Shown here: piece after piece, positions 35,968-43,974 of the stretch | Numbering within the stretch: position 1 is the stretch's first letter | Layout: each line of letters begins with the position of its first letter | Source: Saprospiraceae bacterium | GTDB lineage: Bacteria; Bacteroidota; Bacteroidia; Chitinophagales; Saprospiraceae | DNA: 64,000 nucleotides | Direction: 5' to 3' | Assembly: GCA_013214355.1 (NCBI GenBank) | Contig: JABSSL010000089.1 | Coordinates: 17,537 to 81,536, forward strand | Notes under the pieces: generated by a model | Told to the model about the DNA's origin: nothing | What the model saw: only the letters and a program-made list of their open reading frames with translations | Database searches by the model: none | Translations under genes and position numbers: made by a program

Positions 35968-37086
35968 ATGAAATATTACATTATTGCTGGAGAAGCCTCC
36001 GGCGATTTGCACGCTTCCAATTTAATGAAGCAATTATTGGTAAAGGACCCGGAGGCGGAGTTTAGATTTTGGGGTGGAGATTTGATGGCCGCAGTTGGCG
36101 GAGAGCTAATCAAGCATTACCGAGATCTTGCCTTTATGGGTTTCCTGGAGGTAGCTAAGAATATCAGGACCATTCTTCGCAACATTCGATTCTGCAAAGC
36201 GGACATTGAAGCCTATAAACCTGATGCCCTGATTTTGGTAGACTATCCAGGTTTCAACCTAAGAATTGCCAAGTGGGCGAAAAAGAATGGGATTCGGGTC
36301 TTCTATTATATCAGTCCTCAAATTTGGGCCTGGCACAGTAGCCGAGTTCATGGGATTAAGGCCAGTGTGGATAAGATGTTCGTCATTCTTCCCTTTGAAC
36401 CAGTATTTTATCAGAAGTATGATTATCCCGTTGACTTTGTTGGCCATCCGCTGCTAGATGTGACTGAAAATTATCAGGCAGGCAAAGACTTTTACGCTAA
36501 GAACCAACTACCCGATAAGCCAATCGTTGCTTTGTTTCCTGGCAGTCGTAAGCAAGAGATTACCCGTATGTTGACCGAGATGTTACAAGTGGTTCCCTAT
36601 TACCCTAGCTACCACTTCGTGATTGCCGGTGCCCCCTCTCAAACGGCAGCATTTTACCAACCATTTTTAGAACAGGTTTCTGCCAAAAATCTAAGTTTCA
36701 TTTCTCAGCAATCCTATGATTTATTGAGTCACGCCCGAGCCGCTTTGGTAACCTCCGGTACAGCCACACTGGAAACAGCTTTGTTTCGAGTTCCACAAGT
36801 TGTATGCTATAAGGGTGGTCCCATCAATTACTTTCTTGCTAAGCGACTAATAAATGTCAAATATATATCCCTAGTGAACCTAATCGTGGATAGACCACTA
36901 GTCAAGGAGTTAATCCAAGGCGAGCTGAACACGCAACAGCTTCGACAAGAGCTGGACGGAATCCTGGCAGAAGATCAAGCTTCGGCGATCCAAGCTGGAT
37001 ATGATGAGCTGATTCTCAAATTAGGTAAGAAAGGTGCCTCCGAACGTACAGCACAATTAATGGTAGAATACGCTAAGCATAGATAA
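35968..37086 (+). CDS. lpxB: Lipid-A-disaccharide synthase
   Basis: A 372-residue GT19 glycosyltransferase, the normal LpxB length. Visible motifs are IAGEASGDLHASNL at the N-terminus, DYPGFNLRIA, YYISPQIWAW, FVGHPLLD, LFPGSRKQEI and VTSGTATLETAL. It condenses UDP-2,3-diacylglucosamine with lipid X to make the lipid A disaccharide at the inner membrane. The other lpx genes are not in this window. It ends 28 bp from the convergent HMG-CoA-lyase-like gene. Confidence 0.96.
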   Translation: MKYYIIAGEASGDLHASNLMKQLLVKDPEAEFRFWGGDLMAAVGGELIKHYRDLAFMGFLEVAKNIRTILRNIRFCKADIEAYKPDALILVDYPGFNLRIAKWAKKNGIRVFYYISPQIWAWHSSRVHGIKASVDKMFVILPFEPVFYQKYDYPVDFVGHPLLDVTENYQAGKDFYAKNQLPDKPIVALFPGSRKQEITRMLTEMLQVVPYYPSYHFVIAGAPSQTAAFYQPFLEQVSAKNLSFISQQSYDLLSHARAALVTSGTATLETALFRVPQVVCYKGGPINYFLAKRLINVKYISLVNLIVDRPLVKELIQGELNTQQLRQELDGILAEDQASAIQAGYDELILKLGKKGASERTAQLMVEYAKHR

Positions 37087-37114
37087 GACTAGAATCACAC
37101 AAAATAGGGCTTCA

Positions 37115-37966
37115 TTAGTGCGGAAATACCTCAACGGCCCGCTGCATGGCTTTCCCAAATAGCTCTACGTCTACCCCATAGGCTTCTTCCTTTTCTCCAA
37201 AGTAAGCCACTAAGTTCTCCATCGGCATATTCCCCGTAAGATCATCCTTAGCCATAGGACACCCTCCGTAGCCTTTAATGGCTCCATCAAATCTCCGGCA
37301 ACCATTTTCAAAAGCAGCAACCACCTTCTCTTTCCAAGCTTGTGGCGTAGTGTGGAAATGAGCCCCAAACTCCAGCGTAGGATAGGCTGGCAACAACTGG
37401 CTAAACAGATAACTGATACTTTCCGGGCTAGCAACACCAATTGTATCTGAAAGTTGAAAGATCTTAATATCCAGACCGACCAAACGATCTACCCATTTAC
37501 TTACAATATCAACATTCCAGGGGTCGCCATAGGGATTACCAAATCCCATCGAGACGTATAGAACTAGCTCCTTATTGTGTGTTTTGCAAATCTCCTGAAT
37601 GTCTTCAACTCTCTCCAGAGATTCTTCTATAGTTGAGTTCGTATTTCGCATTTGAAAGGTCTCCGAGACGGAGAAAGGAAAGCCTAAATAATCAATCTCA
37701 GGGAATTGTATTGCGTCATTGGCCCCTCGTCGGTTCGCTACAATAGCTAATAACTTAGAGGAAGTATCGGACAGATCTAAGGCTGAGAGAACAGATGCAG
37801 TGTCTCGCATTTGTGGAATCGCCTTGGGAGAAACAAAACTCCCAAAATCAATGGTATCGAAGCCCACTTTAAGCAGCTGGTTGATGTATGCTGCTTTGGT
37901 CTCAGTTGGAATAAAGGTTTTGAGACCTTGCATGGCATCTCTTGGACATTCTATCAACTTTACCAT
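37115..37966 (-). CDS. Hydroxymethylglutaryl-CoA lyase-like enzyme
   Basis: A 283-residue TIM-barrel enzyme of the HMGL/DRE-TIM family. Arg9-Asp10 (CPRDAMQG) align with the catalytic RD, GSFVSPKAIPQM is typical of HMG-CoA lyases, and the metal-ligand HxH is in GAHFHTT. The Cys-containing active-site loop is present as GGCPMAKDDLTGNMPMEN. Compared with classical enzymes the start reads ECPRD rather than VGPRD and HFHTT replaces HCHDT, so the protein is somewhat divergent. Cleavage of HMG-CoA to acetoacetate and acetyl-CoA (leucine catabolism) is the likely role; another acyl-CoA lyase activity cannot be excluded. Confidence 0.82.
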   Translation of the reverse strand: MVKLIECPRDAMQGLKTFIPTETKAAYINQLLKVGFDTIDFGSFVSPKAIPQMRDTASVLSALDLSDTSSKLLAIVANRRGANDAIQFPEIDYLGFPFSVSETFQMRNTNSTIEESLERVEDIQEICKTHNKELVLYVSMGFGNPYGDPWNVDIVSKWVDRLVGLDIKIFQLSDTIGVASPESISYLFSQLLPAYPTLEFGAHFHTTPQAWKEKVVAAFENGCRRFDGAIKGYGGCPMAKDDLTGNMPMENLVAYFGEKEEAYGVDVELFGKAMQRAVEVFPH

Positions 37967-38093
37967 GAATATTTGTCAAAGGTTCTCAGACAAGTTTCGG
38001 GATAGCCCTTAATTTGTCTTTTATGGTTAGGATATCGTGTATTTCTTGACGGTATTATTACTTGACAGCCTCCGTACAAAAAACAAAAATAGA

Positions 38094-38101
38094 TACTTTT
38101 G
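38094..38101 (+). promoter_or_regulatory. Candidate -7 promoter element
   Basis: TACTTTTG matches the Bacteroidota -7 consensus TAnnTTTG exactly, about 115 bp before the small membrane protein start. No TTG lies at the ideal upstream spacing. Confidence 0.35.
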
Positions 38102-38217
38102 TAAAGATGCGGCTACTATTGAACGAAATGAGCTGTAGATTAGTTTTGTAGTTGGCAAATGAAGATGGGAAAAGCTTGATGCGGTCTTGTCTAATTCAAG
38201 AAGTAGAACACAAAAAT

Positions 38218-38442
38218 ATGTCTGATACCACAAAAACAATAATTACCATTGTCGGCTTCCTAATTGCCGGTACTGGCCTACTGGCGCTGATTCTAAATTT
38301 GGTGGGATTGAAGCTGAGTTTTCTGCAATGGATGGATGCCGGAGGAAGGCTACTAGGGCTCATACTGCAATTGATACTGAGCATTGCCGGCTTCATCATG
38401 ATCTATTTTGGTCAAACAGACCTTAGTCAAGAGGAGGCATAA
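38218..38442 (+). CDS. Small two-helix membrane protein
   Basis: A 74-residue protein with two transmembrane segments (about 7-27 and 44-64) and an acidic C-terminus (DLSQEEA). The frame is open upstream to an ATG at 38152, but the extra 22 residues are polar and unlike a natural N-terminus, so the ATG at 38218 (MSDTTKTIIT) is preferred. A pair of hairpins follows the stop at once, supporting a real, independently transcribed gene. Function is unknown. Confidence 0.68.
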   Translation: MSDTTKTIITIVGFLIAGTGLLALILNLVGLKLSFLQWMDAGGRLLGLILQLILSIAGFIMIYFGQTDLSQEEA

Positions 38443-38500
38443 AAAAAGGCTGACGGAAGTCAGCCCTTGAGCTTTAGAGCCGATTCATCAGGCTCTTTTT
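38443..38500 (+). terminator. Double terminator after the small membrane protein gene
   Basis: First hairpin: GGCTGAC-ggaa-GTCAGCC (38448-38465). Second hairpin: AGAGCC (38476-38481) with GGCTCT (38491-38496), followed by a T-run. Confidence 0.8.
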
Positions 38501-39520
38501 ATCCTTCGACGACTGTGGATATATGTAAAAGCTTGATTTCTCAACCCTCGATAAGCTATCAAATTGTAATCAGGAAAAAATTTCTTTGATCGACCATAAA
38601 AAACCGATCTACCAAGGGGGCTTTCCCCCCTGGTAGTCTGCCTTATTCAAAACATGGTCTCATTTCTTTTTCATAGGGATGACTCCCGTTCCGATTTAGT
38701 AAAATCCAAATCAGATCGTTATCTTTGCAGCAAGAATTTGCCGTGGTGTGTAGTAGCTCTCTATTGTTACTTAAATCGGTGGGAGTTCGGTATGTATTTG
38801 ATAGAATGTTATTTGTTTGTTTCCTATCTATCATGACACAAATATAGGCCACAGAATACTCTGAGAAAAGGACAGAATACACTCCGTACATACCGCTATC
38901 AGTTAATAAAAACCTATCTCTAAAATTCGCAAATATCTCATTTACAATATTTTACACCACTTCAAATACAACAAAACAAGGAATTTTCCAGTCTTCAAAC
39001 CCCACTTTTTCTCCACTTTTTTTTGCCTTTAGGATTGATTTTTCTTGATGAAGTTTTGTCACATTGCTATTAAGTTTAGCCTTGGGGCATTTGAGAAGGT
39101 CTTCCACCCTATTTTTCTTAGTTCTAGTTGACAGTATTGCTGCCTGAGATCCTCTACATTTCTACATTTTTGGCCTGGTGCCGGACAGGACTGGGAACTT
39201 CACCGGAGCAGAATGGAGCACCCGTATGCTTGTCGTGTAATGCTCCAGCGATCAGGACTCTTTCCTAATCGTTAATAAGAGGCTTTGGATGCCAAATGAG
39301 TCAAGTTTTTCTCTTACGGAAGAGGTTCTTAAGCTACGGAGCCTTTCTGAGGTAGTGTGAAAGACTTACGGTAGCAGGATAAGCAGTGCCTTATGGAGAT
39401 CTTAGCGGTAATCCGACTGGTGCTACTACGGATGCTGCATAAGGGGTTGGCGAAAGAAGAGCTTCTTGCGATGCAGACAAGCCTCCAGGATGAGAAGCAG
39501 TTTGTGACTTGCATAAGTTA
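38501..39520. other. About 1 kb with no confident gene; possible decayed or noncoding region
   Basis: Several short frames exist but none is protein-like enough to call. They include 27 codons at 39048-39131 (+), 42 codons at 39393-39521 (+, helical, ending QFVTCIS), and 82 codons at 38643-38891 (-), which ends 7 bp before a hairpin. TATCTTTG at 38720-38727 (+) matches the -7 promoter consensus. An inverted repeat TGGAGCA...TGCTCCA lies near 39213-39246. A structured RNA, a decayed mobile element and a set of tiny peptides are all possible. Confidence 0.4.
38597..38636 (-). terminator. Minus-strand terminator
   Basis: CTACCA and TGGTAG with an inner GGGGG/CCCCC stem form a hairpin at 38609-38636. 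On the minus strand it is followed by ATCGGTTTTTT. It implies a minus-strand transcript entering from the right, where only an uncertain 82-codon frame lies. Confidence 0.6.
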
Positions 39521-39524
39521 GGGG

Positions 39525-39559
39525 CAAAAAAATACCCGTACCTGGGGGGAGGTACGGGT
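39525..39559 (-). terminator. Minus-strand terminator downstream of the twin-peptide genes
   Basis: ACCCGTACCT (39534-39543) and AGGTACGGGT (39550-39559) form a perfect 10-bp stem with a six-base homopolymer loop. On the minus strand it runs into ATTTTTTTG. It is a second stop about 90 bp after the first terminator. Confidence 0.8.
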
Positions 39560-39622
39560 GAAGGGGAAAATTTAAACCTTTTAAAGTGGAAATCTAAGTC
39601 TTAAAAAGTAGGTTAAAAGAGG

Positions 39623-39653
39623 CAAAAATTGCCCCCCACTAGAGGGGGGCAAT
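39623..39653 (-). terminator. Terminator whose stem overlaps the end of peptide 1
   Basis: On the minus strand ATTGCCCCCC and GGGGGGCAAT pair perfectly over 10 bp with a TCTAGT loop, followed by TTTTTGCC. The 5' arm encodes the last Ile-Ala-Pro codons of the 41-residue peptide and its stop codon lies in the loop, so coding and termination signals are merged. Confidence 0.85.
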
Positions 39654-39764
39654 GATATCTACCACAATCACACCTCCTTTTACATCTTTCTGTTCCAATT
39701 TTGATAACGTGACGTTCTGTACATTTAAGTTTTTTCCTTTTCTTCCTTTTGTGGTCGTCTTCAT
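39639..39764 (-). CDS. Small peptide 1 (41 residues) with VIVVDIIAP tail
   Basis: ATG at 39764, stop TAG at 39639-39641. The N-terminal 29 residues are polar and strongly basic (MKTTTKGRKGKNLN...), and the C-terminus reads KGG-VIVVDIIAP-L. Peptide 2, 157 bp upstream on the same strand, ends in the same nine residues. In that segment five of nine codons differ between the copies, all synonymously, which is strong evidence that both are translated and selected. There is no secretion signal and no transmembrane span. A perfect terminator overlaps the 3' end. No family is known to me; possibilities are a signalling peptide, a modified-peptide precursor or a small regulator. Confidence 0.72.
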   Translation of the reverse strand: MKTTTKGRKGKNLNVQNVTLSKLEQKDVKGGVIVVDIIAPL

Positions 39765-39921
39765 AATAAAGTAGAGTTTGAGTTGAGTTAGTTAATAATG
39801 GATACGAATACCCGTCGGGGTAGTTAAATGGGTTTTACTAGACTCAAATCGGTGGGATGCTTGGGTTAGATTTCAGGCAGATTAGACTGCAGTGATCGTC
39901 GTTCGTGGAATTACAAGTAGA

Positions 39922-40014
39922 TTAAGCGCTTGGGGCGATGATGTCTACTACGATCACTTTATTTGCAAATCTTTCTTCCTGAACTACAGAGTGGAATCCG
40001 TAAATCTGTTTCAT
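39922..40014 (-). CDS. Small peptide 2 (30 residues) with VIVVDIIAP tail
   Basis: ATG at 40014, stop TAA at 39922-39924. The first 19 residues (MKQIYGFHSVVQEERFANK) share only the initial Met-Lys with peptide 1. The tail VIVVDIIAP-SA shares nine consecutive residues with it, so the conserved part is the C-terminus. Both start codons follow an ATT-rich leader (TTATT-ATG and TTCATT-ATG). It lies 377 bp downstream of a TPR-like protein gene on the same strand, and the spacer could contain its own promoter. Too short for ordinary gene finders, it is supported by paralogy and codon-level conservation. Confidence 0.7.
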   Translation of the reverse strand: MKQIYGFHSVVQEERFANKVIVVDIIAPSA

Positions 40015-40391
40015 AATGAAATGTGTTTTTGTGTTTATAAACTGGGTTATTAATTACAACTACAAGATACGCACAAACCGTGCCACTTTCCAGGACAGAA
40101 AACCTCACTTAAATACTTCACAAACAAGCGATTAAAACATATTAATATTTTTTAAATACTTGTTTTTCAGTTACTTACGGAGACTACTTTTGCCCCTTAA
40201 AACGAAATCACAAAAAAAATATGTGTGATTTTCTTTTAAAGCTTTTTGACCTTGTAAACTAAATATTAAATACGGTAGAGGGAAGAAAAGAATTGGACTG
40301 TTATATTTACTTAAAACGTAGGAGGCATTCTAGAATTCAACACCAAATTACGGCAATGACTACTACCATTCTTCGGCATCAAAAGTCAAAA
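40015..40391. other. 377-bp AT-rich spacer upstream of the peptide genes
   Basis: Probably holds the promoter and leader of the peptide transcript, but I found no full -33/-7 pair (minus-strand TATCTTGT near 40065-40072 is only a weak match). A small hairpin AATCACA/TGTGATT lies near 40206-40230. No further VIVVDIIAP-like frame is present. Confidence 0.4.
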
Positions 40392-41957
40392 TCAAGCATG
40401 CACCTTTCTAGCTGTTGACCCCGCTCTTTGCGGTTGCTTTCGATAAAACTTATTCTCTAGTGAATCAATCACTAATTCCCACAATTCTTCATAAGGAATG
40501 ATCTCAATCTCATGCGACTGTTTGGCCACATCCAAAGGCATTCCCTTCAATCGGTTCAAGAACTTAGCGGTCTTGCGTTCGACAGCTGCCTTATGAAAAC
40601 TACAAGCAGGAATCTGCAAGAGCATTTTTATAAAACAGTTGCTTCTAAAAGTATCATCCTTAGTTAGATACCTTGAACAATACTTCTCAATCGCTTCAAT
40701 GCGATCGATCGCAGAATTGTAGTTACGCTGGAGGATCATGAACAGAATCTGCACTACTAGGATCGGAATATTCATTCCGCGCTTATCCTTTGAGTAGATA
40801 GGCGTTCCATTCAAAAAGCGCCCCAAACGAAACTTAGTAAAGTGTTTATCTTTCTTGCTTAGCTTGACTTTCTGGATAATGACTAGGTAATGAATATAAG
40901 CTTCAAAAATCTTCCACATTTCCTTCACATGCTCTGGCAAAAAGGCAAAGCGCTTATGGTCATTAACCTTGTGAAACAGCTGGTAGGCTTTCTGATATTG
41001 ATGCGTGTGCATCATTAGCATTAAGTAAAGCTCTTGGTACTTAAACCAATTGAACGATCCTTCTGTCAGAACCTCCAGGCAGCTTTCCGCCGCAACCCGT
41101 CCCTCTTCGTACTGTTTCAGCTGAATATGGCATACCAACAGCTGGTAGTAGAAGATTTGTAGAGGCATACTCGCCAGGTAATTCTTTCTTTCAAAGAATT
41201 CAATGCTTTCCTGGCAAATTACGGCTGTTTCTTTATAATTATTAACACTTGAATACTGCGTCAACTTGATCAAAGTAGCACACAAGTGTAGTCTATATGT
41301 CTGATATTTACTTAAGCTTTCCTGTAGTCTTTCGTAGTACTCCTTAGCTTTATCCTGGATTAAATCATCCGTAGCCTTAATGTTAGTGTAGCGGAGAACT
41401 AGCTCTGTATAGAGCTCCTCTGCCAGATCTTCCCAGGCAATGATCTCAGAATATTCCTTGAAGAGTTCGTTATACTGCTCAAACTTCTTCAAGTTTCCCT
41501 CCAGGGTGCCAAAGTGTACTCTTAGGGTACGAGCTACATCTACAGTAAGCTCCGTAAATTCGTACTTTTTAGCCCTTTTTAGTATGTTAAAGCTTAGATT
41601 GACACCGGCTCCGGAGGCGTTCTTGCCAAATAGAATCTTGGCAGCAGCCCAATCCCGGCAGCATTCGTAAAATGCTTGGTATCGGTTTGAGTGGGATGGT
41701 TCTTTAGAGTTAAGGAAGAATAGATGGTTTACCAACTTCCTTTTCAGTTTGTGTCTTAGTTTTTGGTAAGCAGGATGAGATTTGTCTTCTCCGTAAAAGA
41801 ATCGGGCGGCATCTTCATCTGTTAGAAACTTATTGTCTAGGAGACCTTGATAAAAGATCTCAGTCCTAGATTTTTCTTTTGATGTAGCATCCAACAGTTC
41901 GACATTCTTGAGTCGATTGTTGTTCACGATAAGTGCCAATTCCCGAAGTACCTGCAT
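40392..41957 (-). CDS. Helical-repeat (TPR-like) protein A, function unknown
   Basis: A 521-residue, all-helical, cytoplasmic-looking protein. An N-terminal region (about 30-90) with FFYGEDKSHPAYQKLRHKLKRKLVNHLFF precedes TPR-like helix pairs (e.g. YYQLLVCHIQLKQYEEGRVAAESCLEVL and YQKAYQLFHKVN). A basic tail closes it. No enzymatic motif is visible. It is of the same size and layout as protein B upstream, and short similarity in the N-terminal region suggests distant paralogy. A minus-strand TACTTTTG (42136-42143) may be its -7 promoter element, giving a leader of about 170 nt. The twin small peptides follow downstream, so a peptide-binding role is conceivable but unproven. Confidence 0.75.
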   Translation of the reverse strand: MQVLRELALIVNNNRLKNVELLDATSKEKSRTEIFYQGLLDNKFLTDEDAARFFYGEDKSHPAYQKLRHKLKRKLVNHLFFLNSKEPSHSNRYQAFYECCRDWAAAKILFGKNASGAGVNLSFNILKRAKKYEFTELTVDVARTLRVHFGTLEGNLKKFEQYNELFKEYSEIIAWEDLAEELYTELVLRYTNIKATDDLIQDKAKEYYERLQESLSKYQTYRLHLCATLIKLTQYSSVNNYKETAVICQESIEFFERKNYLASMPLQIFYYQLLVCHIQLKQYEEGRVAAESCLEVLTEGSFNWFKYQELYLMLMMHTHQYQKAYQLFHKVNDHKRFAFLPEHVKEMWKIFEAYIHYLVIIQKVKLSKKDKHFTKFRLGRFLNGTPIYSKDKRGMNIPILVVQILFMILQRNYNSAIDRIEAIEKYCSRYLTKDDTFRSNCFIKMLLQIPACSFHKAAVERKTAKFLNRLKGMPLDVAKQSHEIEIIPYEELWELVIDSLENKFYRKQPQRAGSTARKVHA

Positions 41958-42247
41958 AATAATCCCTTTTCTGAAATATACGGATAAAACTTAATATCAT
42001 CAGTCACCTAAGATAATAAGTTTCCGCGTATGTTTATTCATATTCAATTGTGCAGGTAGCCTTACAAAGCAGTTGGGGGGACCCCAATGTTTCTTGAGAT
42101 ATGTTTTGATTAGCGCGTTGTTATAATGTCTGGAACAAAAGTACGAAACCTCCAAATTAAAAGTTATTCATTTGCTCAATTTTGTGACATAGTATTAGGA
42201 GATTAGAAGCTTAGTTGCTGGAGCGTGTGCATGTCTTGAGTAAGGCT

Positions 42248-43807
42248 TTATACTGATTTGTCTTCAATACGTTTCAAAAATTTGCGTCGAATTATCGTTT
42301 GTACCGCAGTTTCTTCAATTTTGCTCTCCAACCACGATATAATATCCAAGTATAGGAAGGGTCTTCGCTCAAAGGGTTGATCCTCAAGTTTAACCAGTTT
42401 TTCCCTTAAACTTAGGAATTCTGACTTCATCTCGGGCTCCCTCATCTTAGGTGTTTTACGCAAAAAACGGAAGATTTCTCGCTGTACTCCATGCAAATCT
42501 TCCATTTTTGACAAGAATCGATACACGGATTTCACCTGATATTCAACTAGTTGCGCATTTCCAAGTTCAAAATGAGCAATTAAATTTAAAATTCTAGCAA
42601 AACATTGGATATCCTCCCGATAATCTGGATTTTTCTGATTAATAATCAAATTCAGATAATGGATAGCCGTATCATTATCTCCACTACCAAAGTATAGGCA
42701 AGCAATTCGATAGTAAAAAATGAGGATTCGGTGATCGTCCCAATGATAACGTTCTGATTCAATGATCTTGGTAATTTCTGGAGCCTGTGCAATTCCTTCC
42801 GAAAAAGTTCCTTCTAAATAATGCCGCTCTATGGTGTGGATATAAACAAAAAGATAGTACAAACCTTCAATATTGTTATCCTGAGAGAGGTCGAATTCTT
42901 CCTTGAATTTCACCAACTTTTCAATCTTTTCTACAAATCGGCTATGCTGCAAGGTATTAAATAGTGATCCAAGCAAGTTGTGCAAGCCTTTAAGATAGAG
43001 CGCCGCATCAATTAGCTTCATACTCGGGCTCTCATCAAAAAGCTCTACCCATTTCTGAGCATAGCGGTAAGCCATCGGGAAATCATGGGTCATGTGATAA
43101 TACCAAAGGTAGCACTGACAATAATAGATCTTTCCCCAAAAACCTAAGGACTGAAAATCAATCTGAGGAAGATTGGAATTGAAAAACTCTCGAACAAAGT
43201 AGTAGTCTTTGCTATTTCGTACGTATCCTACCTTAAGATATAAGCCATACAACTGTAAGGCGAGATTAGAGAATTGATTCGTCTCGGTAATCAACGCGTT
43301 AATTCGCTTGGTTTCATTCGTGAGGATTTCAGCCCGACCTTCTATGCTTTTGGTCACGTATTGACCTTCGATCAGCTTTTCAAATTCAATGATGGTGAGT
43401 ACCAAGGAGTCGAAGCGCCCTTTCTGTGCTTTAGCTTTAGCCTTATCTAACATCTCCAAACTTTGTCGGTAGAGGCCTTTACTATATAACACGCGTGCAT
43501 AATCAACCATCTCACGAATCTGAATATCCTGATTGTGATTCTTATTGAGCAGCCTAAGGCTCGTCAACAACTGTTTATACAAATGTGCCTTGAGATTGGA
43601 CAGCTGGCGCTTCTTAATCCCAGGAAGCTTCTTCAAGATCAGCTGTTCGTCGTACTGCTTATGGTGGTCCAAAAAATCAAACAATTGCAGAAATAGGATA
43701 TCATCAGAAGATTGGTTCCTTCTAACGAACAGGCGAAAGTGTCTTTTTTCAGCTCGGGTGAGGGACTTAATCAACTGGATGAGATCATCCGTTTTCTGTT
43801 TGGGCAT
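42248..43807 (-). CDS. Helical-repeat (TPR-like) protein B, function unknown
   Basis: A 519-residue all-helical protein. Its N-terminus (DDLIQLIKSLTRAEKRHFRLF) and the following IKKRQLSNLKAHLYKQLLTSLRLL form a module that I associate with Saprospiria proteins of unknown function. Residues about 95-450 contain degenerate TPR-like helix pairs (YSKGLYRQSLEMLDKAKAKA, YRIACLYFGSGDNDTAIHYLNL). No signal peptide, transmembrane segment or catalytic motif is present. It is divergent from leuA across 167 bp and precedes protein A by 290 bp on the same strand. It could be a regulator or scaffold. Confidence 0.75.
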   Translation of the reverse strand: MPKQKTDDLIQLIKSLTRAEKRHFRLFVRRNQSSDDILFLQLFDFLDHHKQYDEQLILKKLPGIKKRQLSNLKAHLYKQLLTSLRLLNKNHNQDIQIREMVDYARVLYSKGLYRQSLEMLDKAKAKAQKGRFDSLVLTIIEFEKLIEGQYVTKSIEGRAEILTNETKRINALITETNQFSNLALQLYGLYLKVGYVRNSKDYYFVREFFNSNLPQIDFQSLGFWGKIYYCQCYLWYYHMTHDFPMAYRYAQKWVELFDESPSMKLIDAALYLKGLHNLLGSLFNTLQHSRFVEKIEKLVKFKEEFDLSQDNNIEGLYYLFVYIHTIERHYLEGTFSEGIAQAPEITKIIESERYHWDDHRILIFYYRIACLYFGSGDNDTAIHYLNLIINQKNPDYREDIQCFARILNLIAHFELGNAQLVEYQVKSVYRFLSKMEDLHGVQREIFRFLRKTPKMREPEMKSEFLSLREKLVKLEDQPFERRPFLYLDIISWLESKIEETAVQTIIRRKFLKRIEDKSV

Positions 43808-43896
43808 TGTAATTATGTTTTTTATAATCCTCTACAAATCAATATATTACACAGAATAGCCAGGGCTACCGTCTTGGATTAATAAACTAATTTGGT

Positions 43897-43928
43897 TTTA
43901 CAATGTTGAGGTTCCCAAGATATATTTG
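43897..43928 (+). promoter_or_regulatory. Candidate leucine operon promoter
   Basis: TATATTTG (43921-43928) matches the Bacteroidota -7 consensus TAnnTTTG exactly, with TTTA at 43897-43900 twenty bases upstream as a near -33 element. It would start transcription about 40 nt before the leuA ATG. No T-box or leader-peptide attenuator was seen in the leader. Confidence 0.5.
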
Positions 43929-43974
43929 AAGCGGACAAACTTACACTTTTACCGGAAAATTCAAAATAAAACCA

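Noticed and set aside
38643..38891. 82-codon minus-strand frame ending just before a terminator hairpin
   Set aside because: Composition is not protein-like and no start or domain is convincing; kept only as part of the uncertain non-genic region.
39170..39300. Possible SRP, RNase P or 6S RNA in the non-genic stretch
   Set aside because: Diagnostic core sequences of these RNAs were not found; only generic GC-richer stems are present.
39329..39514. 61-codon minus-strand frame rich in Ser, Arg and Cys
   Set aside because: It overlaps the plus-strand 42-codon frame and looks like random translation; neither is called as a gene.
39639..40014. Lanthipeptide or lasso-peptide precursors
   Set aside because: The conserved part is the C-terminus, the tails have no Cys and hardly any Ser/Thr, and no modifying enzyme or transporter gene is nearby.
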